From Streptomyces silvae (GTDB taxonomy: Bacteria > Actinomycetota > Actinomycetes > Streptomycetales > Streptomycetaceae), in assembly GCF_016745505.1 (NCBI RefSeq), contig NZ_JAERUC010000087.1:40134-104133 (forward strand): a stretch of DNA of 64,000 nucleotides, read 5' to 3'. Shown piece after piece: positions 8,241 through 16,854 of this stretch. The notes beneath the pieces are model-generated. The model did no database searches. It saw only the letters and a program-made list of their open reading frames with translations, and had not been told where the DNA came from. Both the position numbers and the translations under genes were made by a program. Within the stretch, counting starts at the first letter, position 1. The number at the start of each line of letters is the position of its first letter.

Positions 8241-10481
8241 ATGCCAAAGAAGCGCTCAGGCGGGGGTCTTACGACGACCCAGCAGGCCGCCAAGTTCCTC
8301 GGTGTCGCCGCACTCTCCGGAGCTGTCCTGGCAGGCATCGCGCTGCCGGCCGCCGGCGCACTCGGGCTCGCCGCCAAGGGGACGGTCGAGGGATTCGACG
8401 AGATCCCTTCCAACCTCAAGACCCCGCCGCTGAGCCAGCGGATCACGATCCTGGACAACGAGGGCGGGCTCATCGCGACGGACTACTCGCGTGACCGCAC
8501 CGTCGTCCCCCTCAAGGACATCTCCCCGTACATGCAGGACGCGATCATCGCGATCGAGGACTCGCGGTTCTACGAGCACGGGGCCGTCGACCTCAAGGGC
8601 ATCCTGCGCGCGATGAACCGCAACGTGCAGGCCGGCGGTGCCGCGCAGGGCGCCTCGACGCTGACCCAGCAGTACGTGAAGAACGTCTTCGTCGAGGAGG
8701 CGGGCGACGACCCGGACAAGGTCGCCGAGGCCACCCAGCAGACCCTGGGCCGCAAGGTCCGTGAGCTGAAGTACGCGATCCAGGTCGAGGAAGAGCTCGG
8801 CAAGAAGAAGATCCTGGAGAACTACCTCAACATCACCTTCTTCGGGCAGCAGGCCTACGGCATCGAGACCGCCTCGCAGCGGTACTTCTCCAAGCACGCC
8901 AAGGACCTGAAGCTGGAGGAGGCGGCGATGCTGGCCGGCCTCGTCCAGTCGCCGACGCGCTACGACCCGGTCAACGACGCGGAGGAGGCGACCAAGCGCC
9001 GTAACACCGTGCTGCGGCGCATGGCCGCCGTCGGCGACATCACGCAGGCCGAGGCGGACAAGGCGATCGCCAGTCCCCTGAAGCTGAAGGTCAGCAAGCC
9101 GAACAGCGGCTGCATCACGGCCGTCAGCGGGGCCGGTTTCTTCTGCGACTACGTGCGCAAGACCGTCCTGACCGACCCGACCTTCGGGGCGACCCAGGAG
9201 GAGCGCGCCAAGCTCTGGAACCTCGGCGGACTGACCGTCAGGACCACGCTGTCGCCGCGTGCGCAGAAGGCAGCCAACGAGGCCGCGACCTCGAAGGTCT
9301 ACAAGGACGACAAGGTCGCCGCGTCGGTGGTGCAGGTCGAGCCCGGCACCGGCAAGATCCTCTCGATGGGCCAGTCACGGCCGTACGGCCTGGACCAGAA
9401 GAAGAACCAGACGGTCCTCAACCTCGCCGTCAGCAACAAGATGGGCGGCAGCACCTACGGCTTCCAGGTCGGCTCGACCTTCAAGCCGATCACCGCCGCC
9501 GCGGCCCTGGAGAAGGGCATCAGCCCGGCGGAGAGCTACGCCACCGACTGGAAGATCTCACTGCCGCTGAACTCCTTCCGCACCTGTGCGGGGGCCCCGA
9601 CGGGCAGCAGCAACTGGGACCTCCAGAACGAGCTGGAGTCCGAAAAGGGCAGCTGGGACATGACGAGCGCGCTCGGCAAGTCCATCAACACCTACTTCGC
9701 CAAGCTGGAGCAGAAGGCCGGTCTCTGCGAGACGGTCGAGATGGCGAAGAAGGTCGGTTACGAGCGCGGCGACGGCAAGCAGATCGAGGAGCACGCCTCG
9801 ATCACCCTCGGCGGCGAGGTGAGCACCCCGCTCTCGATGGCCTCCGTGTACGCGACGTTCGCCAACCGGGGCACGTACTGCTCCCCCGTCGCCATCGACT
9901 CGATCACGGGCCCCGACGGCAAGAAGATCCCCGTCCCGAAGTCCAAGTGCTCCCGCGCGATGAGTGAAGCGACGGCGGACACGATCAGCCAGATGCTCAA
10001 GGGCGTGGTCGAGGACGGTACGGGCACCCTGGCCGGCCTCACCGACCGCGACAACGCGGGCAAGACGGGTACGACGAACGACCGTCTCGACGCCTGGTTC
10101 GTCGGCTACACGCCGAACCTCTCCACCGCGGTCTGGGTCGGCGACGACATCGGCGAGAAGACCACCAAGATGTACGACATCACCATCGGTGGCCAGTACT
10201 ACGACAAGGTCTGCGGTGGCTGTCTTCCGGGCCCCATCTGGAAGACCGCGATGACCGGCGCGCTGAACGCCTCGGAGACCCCGTCCTTCAACCCGATCTC
10301 GGTGCCGCGCGCCAAGGAGAAGGAGAAGGACAAGGAGAAGGACAAGGGCCGCGGCGGGGACAACGGCGGGAACGACGACGACAACGACAAGCCGGGCGCC
10401 GACCCGATCGGCGGCATCACCCTGCCGCCCGGTGTCATCGGCGGGAACGACGGCCGCGGGCGTGGCGGCAACGGTCCCTGA
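8241..10481 (+). CDS. Class A penicillin-binding protein (bifunctional GT51/transpeptidase)
   Basis: A 746-residue cell-wall synthase. A short cytoplasmic N-terminus is followed by a membrane anchor at ~18-45. The glycosyltransferase-51 domain has EDSRFYEH (106-113) with the catalytic Glu and QGASTLTQQ (136-144). The transpeptidase domain has STFK (412-415, nucleophile Ser412), SIN (481-483) and KTGT (608-611). It polymerises lipid II and cross-links peptides on the outer face. The last ~65 residues are a charged, then Gly-rich tail (EKEKDKEKDKGRGGDNGG). No PASTA domains. A strong terminator follows. Confidence 0.94.
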   Translation: MPKKRSGGGLTTTQQAAKFLGVAALSGAVLAGIALPAAGALGLAAKGTVEGFDEIPSNLKTPPLSQRITILDNEGGLIATDYSRDRTVVPLKDISPYMQDAIIAIEDSRFYEHGAVDLKGILRAMNRNVQAGGAAQGASTLTQQYVKNVFVEEAGDDPDKVAEATQQTLGRKVRELKYAIQVEEELGKKKILENYLNITFFGQQAYGIETASQRYFSKHAKDLKLEEAAMLAGLVQSPTRYDPVNDAEEATKRRNTVLRRMAAVGDITQAEADKAIASPLKLKVSKPNSGCITAVSGAGFFCDYVRKTVLTDPTFGATQEERAKLWNLGGLTVRTTLSPRAQKAANEAATSKVYKDDKVAASVVQVEPGTGKILSMGQSRPYGLDQKKNQTVLNLAVSNKMGGSTYGFQVGSTFKPITAAAALEKGISPAESYATDWKISLPLNSFRTCAGAPTGSSNWDLQNELESEKGSWDMTSALGKSINTYFAKLEQKAGLCETVEMAKKVGYERGDGKQIEEHASITLGGEVSTPLSMASVYATFANRGTYCSPVAIDSITGPDGKKIPVPKSKCSRAMSEATADTISQMLKGVVEDGTGTLAGLTDRDNAGKTGTTNDRLDAWFVGYTPNLSTAVWVGDDIGEKTTKMYDITIGGQYYDKVCGGCLPGPIWKTAMTGALNASETPSFNPISVPRAKEKEKDKEKDKGRGGDNGGNDDDNDKPGADPIGGITLPPGVIGGNDGRGRGGNGP

Positions 10482-10513
10482 CCGTCCGGGCCGCGTGACG
10501 GCGGCATGAAAGA

Positions 10514-10545
10514 GGAGGGGCGCCCCCGGCTCGGGGCGCCCCTCC
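10514..10545. terminator. Terminator after the PBP gene
   Basis: A perfect 13-bp stem (GGAGGGGCGCCCC / GGGGCGCCCCTCC) with loop CGGCTC, flanked by an A-rich left side and CTT on the right. Confidence 0.85.
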
Positions 10546-10735
10546 TTCGTGCGTGGGCCTTCGTACGTGGCCCTCATGCGTCGGCCTTCGCGCGCCGGTC
10601 GCCGTACGCGGGGTCGGTCCCCGTACGCGGGGTCGGTCCCCGTACGCGGGCGTCCGTACGTCGGCCCTCGCTCTTCGGTCTCCGTACGCGGGCCCTCGTA
10701 GCCCCTCGTACGTCGGCCTTCGCGCTTCGGCCTCT
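10546..10735. repeat. Degenerate GTACG-rich tandem repeats
   Basis: Non-coding stretch between the PBP terminator and the stop of yqeY, built from variants of CGTACG and TCGGCC. Two exact tandem copies of a 19-bp unit (GGGTCGGTCCCCGTACGCG) lie at 10611-10629 and 10630-10648, with partial copies on both sides. Confidence 0.75.
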
Positions 10736-11199
10736 CAGCCCGCGAGCAGCTTCTTCACCGTGGCGGCGACGCGGCCGCCCTCGGCGAGCCCCGCGACCTT
10801 CGGGTTGACGATCTTCATGACGGCACCCATGGCCCGCGGTCCCTCGGCGCCGGCGCTCTTCGCCTCTTCGACGGCCTGCGCGACGATCACGTTCAGCTCG
10901 TCGTCGGAGAGCTGCTTGGGCAGGTACGCGTCGAGCAGCTCGCCCTCCGCCTTCTCGCGCTCGGCCTGCTCCGTCCGGCCGCCCTGCGCGAAGGCCTCGG
11001 CCGCCTCGCGGCGCTTCTTCGCCTCCTTGGCGATCACCTTCTGCACCTCGTCGTCGGAGAGCTCGCGCGACGTCTTGCCGCTGACCTCTTCCTTGGTGAT
11101 CGCGGTCAGGGTGAGCCGGAGGGTGGACGAGGTGAGCTCGTCACGCGCCTTCATGGCCGTGGTGAGGTCTTCCTTGAGCTTGGACTTGAGCGTGGTCAT
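10735..11199 (-). CDS. GatB/YqeY domain protein
   Basis: A 154-residue stand-alone YqeY protein, related to the C-terminal tRNA-binding domain of the GatB amidotransferase subunit. It begins MTTLKSKLKEDLTTAMKA, contains the helical LYLPKQLSDDEL-type segment (here AYLPKQLSDDEL) and ends KVAGLAEGGRVAATVKKLL. The role is unknown; tRNA-related function is inferred from the GatB relationship. The ATG at 11199 is preferred over an upstream in-frame ATG at 11226 because the family starts here and CACAAT lies six bases upstream. Divergent from the phosphoesterase gene. Confidence 0.88.
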   Translation of the reverse strand: MTTLKSKLKEDLTTAMKARDELTSSTLRLTLTAITKEEVSGKTSRELSDDEVQKVIAKEAKKRREAAEAFAQGGRTEQAEREKAEGELLDAYLPKQLSDDELNVIVAQAVEEAKSAGAEGPRAMGAVMKIVNPKVAGLAEGGRVAATVKKLLAG

Positions 11200-11278
11200 G
11201 CGGCGATTGTGACAGGTACGGGGCACCTGACGCCCGCCTGTTTTCGTCCCGCCTCACCGTTTCTGCGACGATGGGCCC

Positions 11279-12217
11279 ATGCGCGCACGCTACGGAGTAC
11301 CCCTGAAAGTCACGGCAGTCGGCGCAGCGGTCGGTGCCGCCGGTCTCGTGTACGCGGCCGGATTCGAGGCACGCTCGTTCCGCCTCCGCCGGATCACGAT
11401 TCCCGTACTCCCGCAGGGAGCACGCCCGTTGCGCGTTCTCCAGGTCTCCGACATCCACATGGTGAGCGGCCAGCGCAAGAAGCGCGCGTGGCTGCAGTCG
11501 CTGGCCGGCCTGCGGCCGGACTTCGTCGTGAACACCGGCGACAACCTCTCCGACCCGGAGGCGGTGCCGGAGCTGCTCGACGCGCTCGGGCCGCTGATGG
11601 AGTTCCCCGGGGTCTACGTCTTCGGCTCCAACGACTACTACGGCCCGAAACTCCGCAACCCGGTCCGGTACCTCCTGGAGAAGACCCAGGGCAAGCACGG
11701 GCTCAACGGAAACGCACCGGCGGTCGGCGTCGTCCACAACCCGTGGGAGCCGATGCGGGACGCCTTCGACGAGGCCGGCTGGCTCAACCTCTCCAACACC
11801 AGGGACCGGCTCAAGGCCGACGGGCTGGAGATCGGCTTCACGGGCCTGGACGACCCCCACATCAAGCGGGACCGGTACGCCGAGGTCGCCGGCGGCCCCG
11901 AGACGGACACGGACCTCTCGATCGGCGTGGTCCACGCCCCGTACCTGCGCTCCCTGGACGCCTTCACAGCGGACGGCTACCCCCTGATCCTGGCCGGTCA
12001 CACCCATGGCGGCCAGCTCTGCATCCCCTTCTACGGCGCCCTCGTCACCAACTGCGACCTGGACACCGACCGGGTGAAGGGCCTCTCCGGCCACACGGTC
12101 GGTGAGCGGCGGTCCTACCTCCACGTCTCGGCGGGCTGCGGCACGAACCGCTACACCCCGGTCCGCTTCGCCTGCCCGCCCGAGGCGACCCTGCTGACAC
12201 TGACGCCTCGCGACTGA
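11279..12217 (+). CDS. Metallophosphoesterase (calcineurin-like)
   Basis: A 312-residue protein with an N-terminal membrane segment (~8-27) followed by a full metallophosphoesterase core: SDIHM (~58-62), NTGDN, FGSNDYYG, and GHTHGGQLC with the C-terminal metal ligands. The arrangement fits YaeI-type membrane-associated phosphoesterases; substrate unknown. It may sit at the inner or outer face of the membrane; the N-terminal KVTAVGAAVGAAGLVYAAG could be an uncleaved anchor. GACGAT ends six bases before the ATG, consistent with a weak leaderless promoter. Located immediately before tRNA-Pro. Confidence 0.9.
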   Translation: MRARYGVPLKVTAVGAAVGAAGLVYAAGFEARSFRLRRITIPVLPQGARPLRVLQVSDIHMVSGQRKKRAWLQSLAGLRPDFVVNTGDNLSDPEAVPELLDALGPLMEFPGVYVFGSNDYYGPKLRNPVRYLLEKTQGKHGLNGNAPAVGVVHNPWEPMRDAFDEAGWLNLSNTRDRLKADGLEIGFTGLDDPHIKRDRYAEVAGGPETDTDLSIGVVHAPYLRSLDAFTADGYPLILAGHTHGGQLCIPFYGALVTNCDLDTDRVKGLSGHTVGERRSYLHVSAGCGTNRYTPVRFACPPEATLLTLTPRD

Positions 12218-12312
12218 GACTCCCGGCCCGCCCGCGCCAGGCAAAACCGGATTTCGCCTCCGGGCGCGGGTGGGCTAAAGTAATCGATGTCGCCGGGACA
12301 ATCGGTGGACAT

Positions 12313-12386
12313 CGGGGTGTAGCGCAGCTTGGCAGCGCGCTTCGTTCGGGACGAAGAGGTCGTGGGTTCAAATCCCGCCACCCCGA
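12313..12386 (+). tRNA. tRNA-Pro (anticodon CGG)
   Basis: A 74-nt cloverleaf: acceptor CGGGGTG pairing with CACCCCG plus discriminator A, anticodon stem CTTCG/CGAAG around loop TTCGGGA (anticodon CGG), and T-arm GTGGG-TTCAAAT-CCCGC. The 3' CCA is not encoded. A strong terminator follows 18 nt later. Confidence 0.97.
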
Positions 12387-12404
12387 CAGCTGAAACACCA
12401 GGTC

Positions 12405-12437
12405 AAGGGCCTGATCCACTGAGTGGATCAGGCCCTT
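12405..12437 (+). terminator. Terminator after tRNA-Pro
   Basis: A perfect 15-bp stem, AAGGGCCTGATCCAC paired with GTGGATCAGGCCCTT, with loop TGA. The site ends in CTT and directly follows the tRNA. Confidence 0.9.
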
Positions 12438-12600
12438 CCTGCGTTGTGTGGATCGTTGGGAGACATCTGGGGGATCCTGGCCGGAATCTCCCGTCCAGCC
12501 GTAGTCGATCATGGTGAGCTCCGGCTTGCCGATCGGCCTACGCTCCCCGCCCCGAGGACCGCGGTCTCGCACCAGGTCGCGGTCCCGCGCCAGGTCGGCG

Positions 12601-13515
12601 TCACGGATGGCGGCCGGAAGCGCGCAGCTCAGCCGCGTACAGGCGTAGTTGCTCGACGCGTATGAGGTCGCGCTCCAGTTCGTCGAGCCACCTTCTGATA
12701 CGCGTCTCGTCGGCGGCGTGCTTCAGGCATTCCTGCAGCGCGGCTGCCAGGACCTTGAGCTTGTCCTCGTAGAACGCCACGTAGTCCTCCATCCCTGTCG
12801 CGTTCGGGTGGACGATCGCGTTGAAGAGCACCGTGACCTCGGCACTGCCTTCTGGCGCCTCCTCCCGGACCCGGTCGGCGATCGACGAGAGGCGCTCTTC
12901 GATCACTTCGGGGCTCTCCCAGGACGGCGGCCCGTAGGCCAGCACCGTGATGGGGTCGGACGTCACCCGCTTTCTCGCCCTCCCGGCCCTGCCGCCGTCC
13001 AGCGTCAGGCGCACCTGGTAGAAGTCCTTGCCCTGCTCGGCTTCCCTCGGCACGAGGGAGAGGACGAATCGGTCCACGTCGCCGGCGTCGACCTCTTGGT
13101 TGACCGTCCTGCTGTAGCTGCCTTCCGCCAGAGGGAAGTCGACGGCGTACGAGCCGCTGGGCCCCAGCCGCCGCTCCTGGGCTCGGATGCGGCTGTTGAC
13201 CGGCGCCCCCGGCAGTCTGAGCACTGCCGGGGGATCCAGGGCTGGGATGTAGAGCAGCCCCTTCAGCTCCACGTGCACGCGTCGGACGAAGCCCTTCCGG
13301 TCTCCGTCGTTGCGCACGGCGATGTCCAGGACGGGCCGGTCCGGGACTACCTCGCCGAGCAGCTGCACGTCGGCTCCCGGCTCTGCCAGGACCGCCTCTC
13401 CCTCGCCCACCGAGACGTCGACAAGGGCGACCTCCCCTCCTCGCTTCCTCCGCGCCCTGAGCGTCGTCCATGCGGCGATGACGGCGGTGAGGACGGTCGC
13501 GATCGCCCCGAGCAT
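12601..13515 (-). CDS. Hypothetical membrane-anchored protein
   Basis: A 304-residue product that I do not recognise. Residues ~3-20 (GAIATVLTAVIAAWTTLR) form a membrane anchor followed by RARRKRGG, a positive stop signal that places the rest in the cytoplasm. Residues ~30-185 look beta-rich (LDIAVRNDGDRKGFVRRVHVELKG), like an immunoglobulin-type sandwich. The last ~100 residues are helical and charged (EVIEERLSSIADRVREEAPEG, then RIRRWLDELERDLIRVEQLRLY). GGGAGGAAGC precedes the ATG at 13515. It sits between tRNA-Pro and a decayed transporter, a typical accessory spot. No neighbour suggests a function. Confidence 0.78.
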   Translation of the reverse strand: MLGAIATVLTAVIAAWTTLRARRKRGGEVALVDVSVGEGEAVLAEPGADVQLLGEVVPDRPVLDIAVRNDGDRKGFVRRVHVELKGLLYIPALDPPAVLRLPGAPVNSRIRAQERRLGPSGSYAVDFPLAEGSYSRTVNQEVDAGDVDRFVLSLVPREAEQGKDFYQVRLTLDGGRAGRARKRVTSDPITVLAYGPPSWESPEVIEERLSSIADRVREEAPEGSAEVTVLFNAIVHPNATGMEDYVAFYEDKLKVLAAALQECLKHAADETRIRRWLDELERDLIRVEQLRLYAAELRASGRHP

Positions 13516-13682
13516 GCTTCCTCCCTGCAGCGAGGGGCGAGACGCATCCGCGCACCCGCCCGTACAGCCGACCGCTTGTTCCGCAGTCTCTGGCAGCGTA
13601 CGGACAGCAACTGACAGCGAAGGGGTGGCGGGGCTCGGGTGGAGCCGCCCAGCCGTCGTACGGCCGGGTACCGCGTCGGGAG

Positions 13683-14523
13683 TCAGCTCGCTGCGGAGAC
13701 CGGGTGCGCGGCATCCCTGCCCGTGGGGCGCTTCACCGCCGGCAGGCCGGTCAGGCCGATGAAGATCAGGGAGAAGACGCCCGCCGCCGCGAACACGGTG
13801 AAGCCCGTGGTGGTCGAGCCCGTGGCGAGGAGCTGACCGCCGAGCCAGGGGCCGAAGACCGCACCGAAGCGGCCCATTCCGGAGGTCCAGCCGACCGCCG
13901 TGGCGCGGTTGTCGTCGTCGGAGCGGGCCGCGACGGTGGCGTAGATCATGGCCTGGGCGCTGAAGAGGAAGAGGCCGGTCAGGAAGACCACGAGGTAGGT
14001 GACGGCCAGTGGCATGTGGACGCTGAGCAGGTAGACGCCGACGGCGGTGGCGCCGAACCAGATCGCGCCGATGCGGGCGCCGCCGAACCGGTCGGTGAGC
14101 CTGCCGCCGATGAGCATGCCGACGATGCCGCCGAGGTTGATGACGATGACGAAGCCGAGCGAGGAGCCGAGGTCGTAACCGGCGGCGCGCATCATCGAAG
14201 GCAGCCACTGGGAGACGCCGTAGACGAGCAGGAGTCCGCCGAAGGACGCCAGCCAGAAGAACAGGGTCTGCACCCACAGGCCGCCGCGGAACAGGGCGGC
14301 GACCGCGCTCCAGCGCTCGGTGCCGGCCGGACGCCTCTCCCCGGGGGTGGCGTCGGGCGCCTTGACCCCGTACCGGTCGGCGAGCGCCCGGGCCTCGTCG
14401 GTACGCCCCTTGGCCTGCAGGAACGTCAGGGACTCGGGCAGGTACGACCAGCCAGCACAGACCGACGACCAGCAGGGCGAGCCGGCTGTTGCGGGCCCCG
14501 GTGGCGGGGGTTGGGGAGGACAT
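13683..14523 (-). pseudogene. Aromatic-acid MFS transporter, internal deletion with frameshift
   Basis: The true start is the ATG at 14523 (GAGAGGAA upstream) and gives SRLALLVVGLCWLVV, the start of TM1 in AAHS-type aromatic acid:H+ symporters (PcaK/BenK/GalT group). Near 14440-14460 the reading frame jumps: the continuing protein is LPESLTFLQAKGRTDEARAL in another frame, which is the central loop after TM6. Roughly 170-200 residues (rest of TM1 to TM6) are therefore missing and the two parts are out of frame. The C-terminal half (TM7-12, e.g. GLWVQTLFFWLASFGGLLLVYG) is intact down to the stop at 13683. The gene lies downstream of the ring-cleavage operon it presumably served. Confidence 0.85.
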
Positions 14524-14643
14524 CGGGGTATTCCTCTCGTCCGGGACAGCTCTGTCCCTGAGGGAGCTTCGGCAGGGGCGGGTCGGTGCGGCGCGTTCGC
14601 GGCGGACCCGAATGTGCCGATGACGTTAAGGACCCCGGGATTT

Positions 14644-14666
14644 AGCGTCAACGCTTTTGTCAACAA
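14644..14666. promoter_or_regulatory. Candidate GntR operator pair upstream of the transporter
   Basis: Two adjacent inverted repeats centred on GTCAAC: AGCGTCAACGCT (14644-14655) and TTGTCAACAA (14657-14666). The second shares TTGTCAAC and the following purine-A-T with the site in front of the gntR gene (18381-18392). They lie ~120-145 bp upstream of the transporter start. Confidence 0.55.
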
Positions 14667-14732
14667 TCTCAGGAACAATCTGGCCTTTGCCCTCGCCCGT
14701 GCCCCGACCCACCTCCACGGCTCCTGGGCGCA

Positions 14733-14779
14733 CCGGAGGGGCGGGCGGCACACCCGTGTGTGCGCCGCCCCCCCTCCGG
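14733..14779 (-). terminator. Terminator of the ring-cleavage operon
   Basis: An imperfect GC-rich hairpin just downstream of the dioxygenase stop. The arms start CCGGAGGGGCGGGCGGCACAC and end in GCCGCCCCCCCTCCGG around a short loop near 14752-14755. Confidence 0.6.
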
Positions 14780-14792
14780 TCACGACGCCGGT

Positions 14793-15743
14793 TCAGTCCA
14801 GCGGCGGCGTGCCGTGCGTATGGAAGGACTCGATCGTCCGCAGGCCCCACGCCTGCCCCTTGGCGCGCTCTGCCTCGGTCCAGGTGACCAGCGGCCAGTC
14901 GGGGGCGAGCACGAGGCGGGTGAGCGGGTTGCAGAGCTCGATGCGGTTGCCGCCGGGCTCGTAGACGTACAGGAAGAACGTCTGCTGGATGGCGTGCTTG
15001 TGCGGGCCCGTCTCGATGAACACGCCGCTGTCGATGGCGAGATCGGCGGCCCGCAGGATGTCCTCTCGGGTGTCGGTGGCGAAGGCGATGTGGTGCAGGC
15101 GTCCGGTGGAGCCTGTCCAGTCCGAGGTGTAGACGACGTCGTACGACTTGTCGGTGAACGTCAGCCACTTGGCGCCGATCCGGCCCGTGTCGAGCTGGAT
15201 CTGCTCGGTGGGCCGGGCGCCGAGGACGTGCTGGTGGAAATCGGCGTTGGCGGCGACGTCGGCAGCGAGGAAGTTGATGTGGTCCAGGCGGCGCACGCCC
15301 ACGCCCCGGTTGGGCTTGGCCTGCGGCTGGTTCTTCAGGGCGGGCCTGAGCTCCGGGGGCGCCTGGTAGTACTCGCTCTCCCAGTACAGGGCGATCTCGT
15401 GGCCGTCCGGGTCGGCGGTGAGGTAGAGCTTCCCGATGCCCGGTTCGTCCTCCACCCAGCGCCCCGCGTGGCCCGTCGCCTCGAGCTCGGCGACCCTGCG
15501 CCGGAGGGCCTCCTCGCTGGAGGTGCGCAGGGCGGTGCGGCGCAGGCCCGGCTTCTCGGCCGCGGTGAGCACCAGACTGTGGTGCTCGTAGTCGTCGAAG
15601 GTGCGCAGGTGGACGGAGTCACCGCCCTGCCCGTTGACGGTCAGGCCGAGGTAGTCCGTGAAGAACCGGACGCTGCCGTCCAGGTCCGGGGTGAGCAGTT
15701 CGACGTGACCGAGATGGGCGATGTCACCGAGAGGGGGAGTCAT
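14793..15743 (-). CDS. Type I extradiol (VOC) ring-cleavage dioxygenase
   Basis: A 316-residue two-domain vicinal-oxygen-chelate dioxygenase of the catechol 2,3-dioxygenase type. The iron ligands are visible as H155 (RRLDHINF), H218 (RLHHIAF) and E269 (NRIEL); the spacing is close to XylE (153/214/265). The N-terminal non-catalytic domain starts HLGHVELLTPD. It opens an aromatic diol ring at the meta position with O2. The substrate is not obvious: the downstream enzymes point to a carboxylated ring (protocatechuate or gallate type). The ATG at 15743 has AAGGAG upstream and overlaps the end of the tautomerase gene by 20 bp. Last gene of the operon. Confidence 0.88.
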   Translation of the reverse strand: MTPPLGDIAHLGHVELLTPDLDGSVRFFTDYLGLTVNGQGGDSVHLRTFDDYEHHSLVLTAAEKPGLRRTALRTSSEEALRRRVAELEATGHAGRWVEDEPGIGKLYLTADPDGHEIALYWESEYYQAPPELRPALKNQPQAKPNRGVGVRRLDHINFLAADVAANADFHQHVLGARPTEQIQLDTGRIGAKWLTFTDKSYDVVYTSDWTGSTGRLHHIAFATDTREDILRAADLAIDSGVFIETGPHKHAIQQTFFLYVYEPGGNRIELCNPLTRLVLAPDWPLVTWTEAERAKGQAWGLRTIESFHTHGTPPLD

Positions 15744-16854
15744 CTGCGGCTCCTTGCGGGGAGGGTTCGGACGGGCGGGCTGTCTGCTCGGGCCGGGGGA
15801 AGACGGTCCCGTCGAAGATCTTTCGTGCGGTACGCACCACCGCGGTGCGCAGAGCGGCGGGGGCACCGTCCGCGTCCGTCCCGACGACGGCCTCGATGTC
15901 GAGGAAGCCGGTGGGGTGCTCGATTCGCAGCCGGTCGCCGTCCGGGGGCAGCCGGGCGATTCCGTCGGCGACGCCGCCCGGGACCCGCAGCCCGGCGGCG
16001 ACGCCCGCGGCGCCCAGGACGCCGATGGAGGTGTGGCAGCGGTGCGGGATGAAGGTGCGGGTCGTCACCGCGCCGTCCTGGGCGGGCGGGGCCAGCAGAC
16101 TGAGCTTGGGCACCGTCGTGCCGCGGACGTCGCCGAGGCCCATGAGGCGGCCCGCTTCGAGGCGGATCCGCTCGACGCGTTCACGCAGGCCGGTGTTCTC
16201 CTCCAGCTCGCGCGGGCTCTCGTAACCGGTGACGTCCAGGGCCCCCGCCGGGATCAGCACAGTCGGCATCCCGTTGTCGACGCAGGTCACCTCGGTGCCG
16301 GCGATGACGTCACGGGCCCGGCCGGTGGGCAGCAGCGGACTCCCGCCCCGCGCGAACTCGATCACCACCGGCGCGGCGGTCCCCGGCACCCCGGATATCC
16401 TCGCCGGCCCGGTGTAGTCGACGCGCCCGCCCGGTGTGGGGAAGGACGCCGTCGCCAGGTCTCCGGTGTTGACCATCCGGATACGTACGGACGTCCGCCC
16501 GTCCCCGGCGGCGACCAGGCCCCGCTCCACGGCGAAGGGGCCGACCCCGGCGAGCAGGTTGCCGCAGTTCTGACGGTCGGAGACCTCCGCGGTGTCGACG
16601 CCGATCTGGAGGAAGAGGTAGTCCACATCGACGTCCGGGTCGTCCGGTACGGAGACGACCGCGACCTTGCTGGTGAGCGGGTGTGCCCCGCCCAGACCGT
16701 CGATCTGGCGCGGGTCGGGGCTGCCCATGATCCGCAGCAGCAGATCGTCCCGGGCCGCCGGGTCCCGGGGCAGGTCGTCCGCGAGGAAGTAGGCCCCCTT
16801 GGACGTGCCGCCCCGCATCAGGAGGCAGCGGACCTCCGCAGGTCCGCCGGTCAC
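15724..16854 (-). CDS. PrpF-family isomerase (4-oxalomesaconate tautomerase-like)
   Basis: A 376-residue PrpF-fold protein. It has the family N-terminus LLMRGGTSKGAYF (11-23), the catalytic-cysteine loop RQNCGNLLAGVGPFA, GGRVDYTGPARI and the C-terminal HPTGFLDIEA. Members isomerise keto/enol or double-bond forms of small carboxylates. With an RraA-like aldolase and a ring-cleavage dioxygenase on either side, the best analogues are GalD/LigU (4-oxalomesaconate tautomerase). The last ~20 residues are low complexity. Four-base ATGA overlap with the aldolase gene and 20-bp overlap with the dioxygenase gene show a tightly coupled operon. Confidence 0.87.
   Translation of the reverse strand: MTGGPAEVRCLLMRGGTSKGAYFLADDLPRDPAARDDLLLRIMGSPDPRQIDGLGGAHPLTSKVAVVSVPDDPDVDVDYLFLQIGVDTAEVSDRQNCGNLLAGVGPFAVERGLVAAGDGRTSVRIRMVNTGDLATASFPTPGGRVDYTGPARISGVPGTAAPVVIEFARGGSPLLPTGRARDVIAGTEVTCVDNGMPTVLIPAGALDVTGYESPRELEENTGLRERVERIRLEAGRLMGLGDVRGTTVPKLSLLAPPAQDGAVTTRTFIPHRCHTSIGVLGAAGVAAGLRVPGGVADGIARLPPDGDRLRIEHPTGFLDIEAVVGTDADGAPAALRTAVVRTARKIFDGTVFPRPEQTARPSEPSPQGAADDSPSR

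Noticed and set aside
12151..12381. A minus-strand ORF across tRNA-Pro with the string WRDLNPRPLRPERSA in a nearby frame
   Set aside because: It is the antisense of the tRNA gene; this peptide string is a familiar false annotation over tRNA-Pro.
12313..12600. tRNA-Pro as an attachment site of an integrated element
   Set aside because: No integrase, no repeated tRNA 3' end and no clear right boundary were found, although the region beyond it looks accessory.
12601..14523. One 640-codon ORF joining the transporter start to the hypothetical protein
   Set aside because: It is frame read-through: the transporter start enters the frame of the downstream gene only because of the deletion. The hypothetical gene has its own ATG and ribosome site at 13515.
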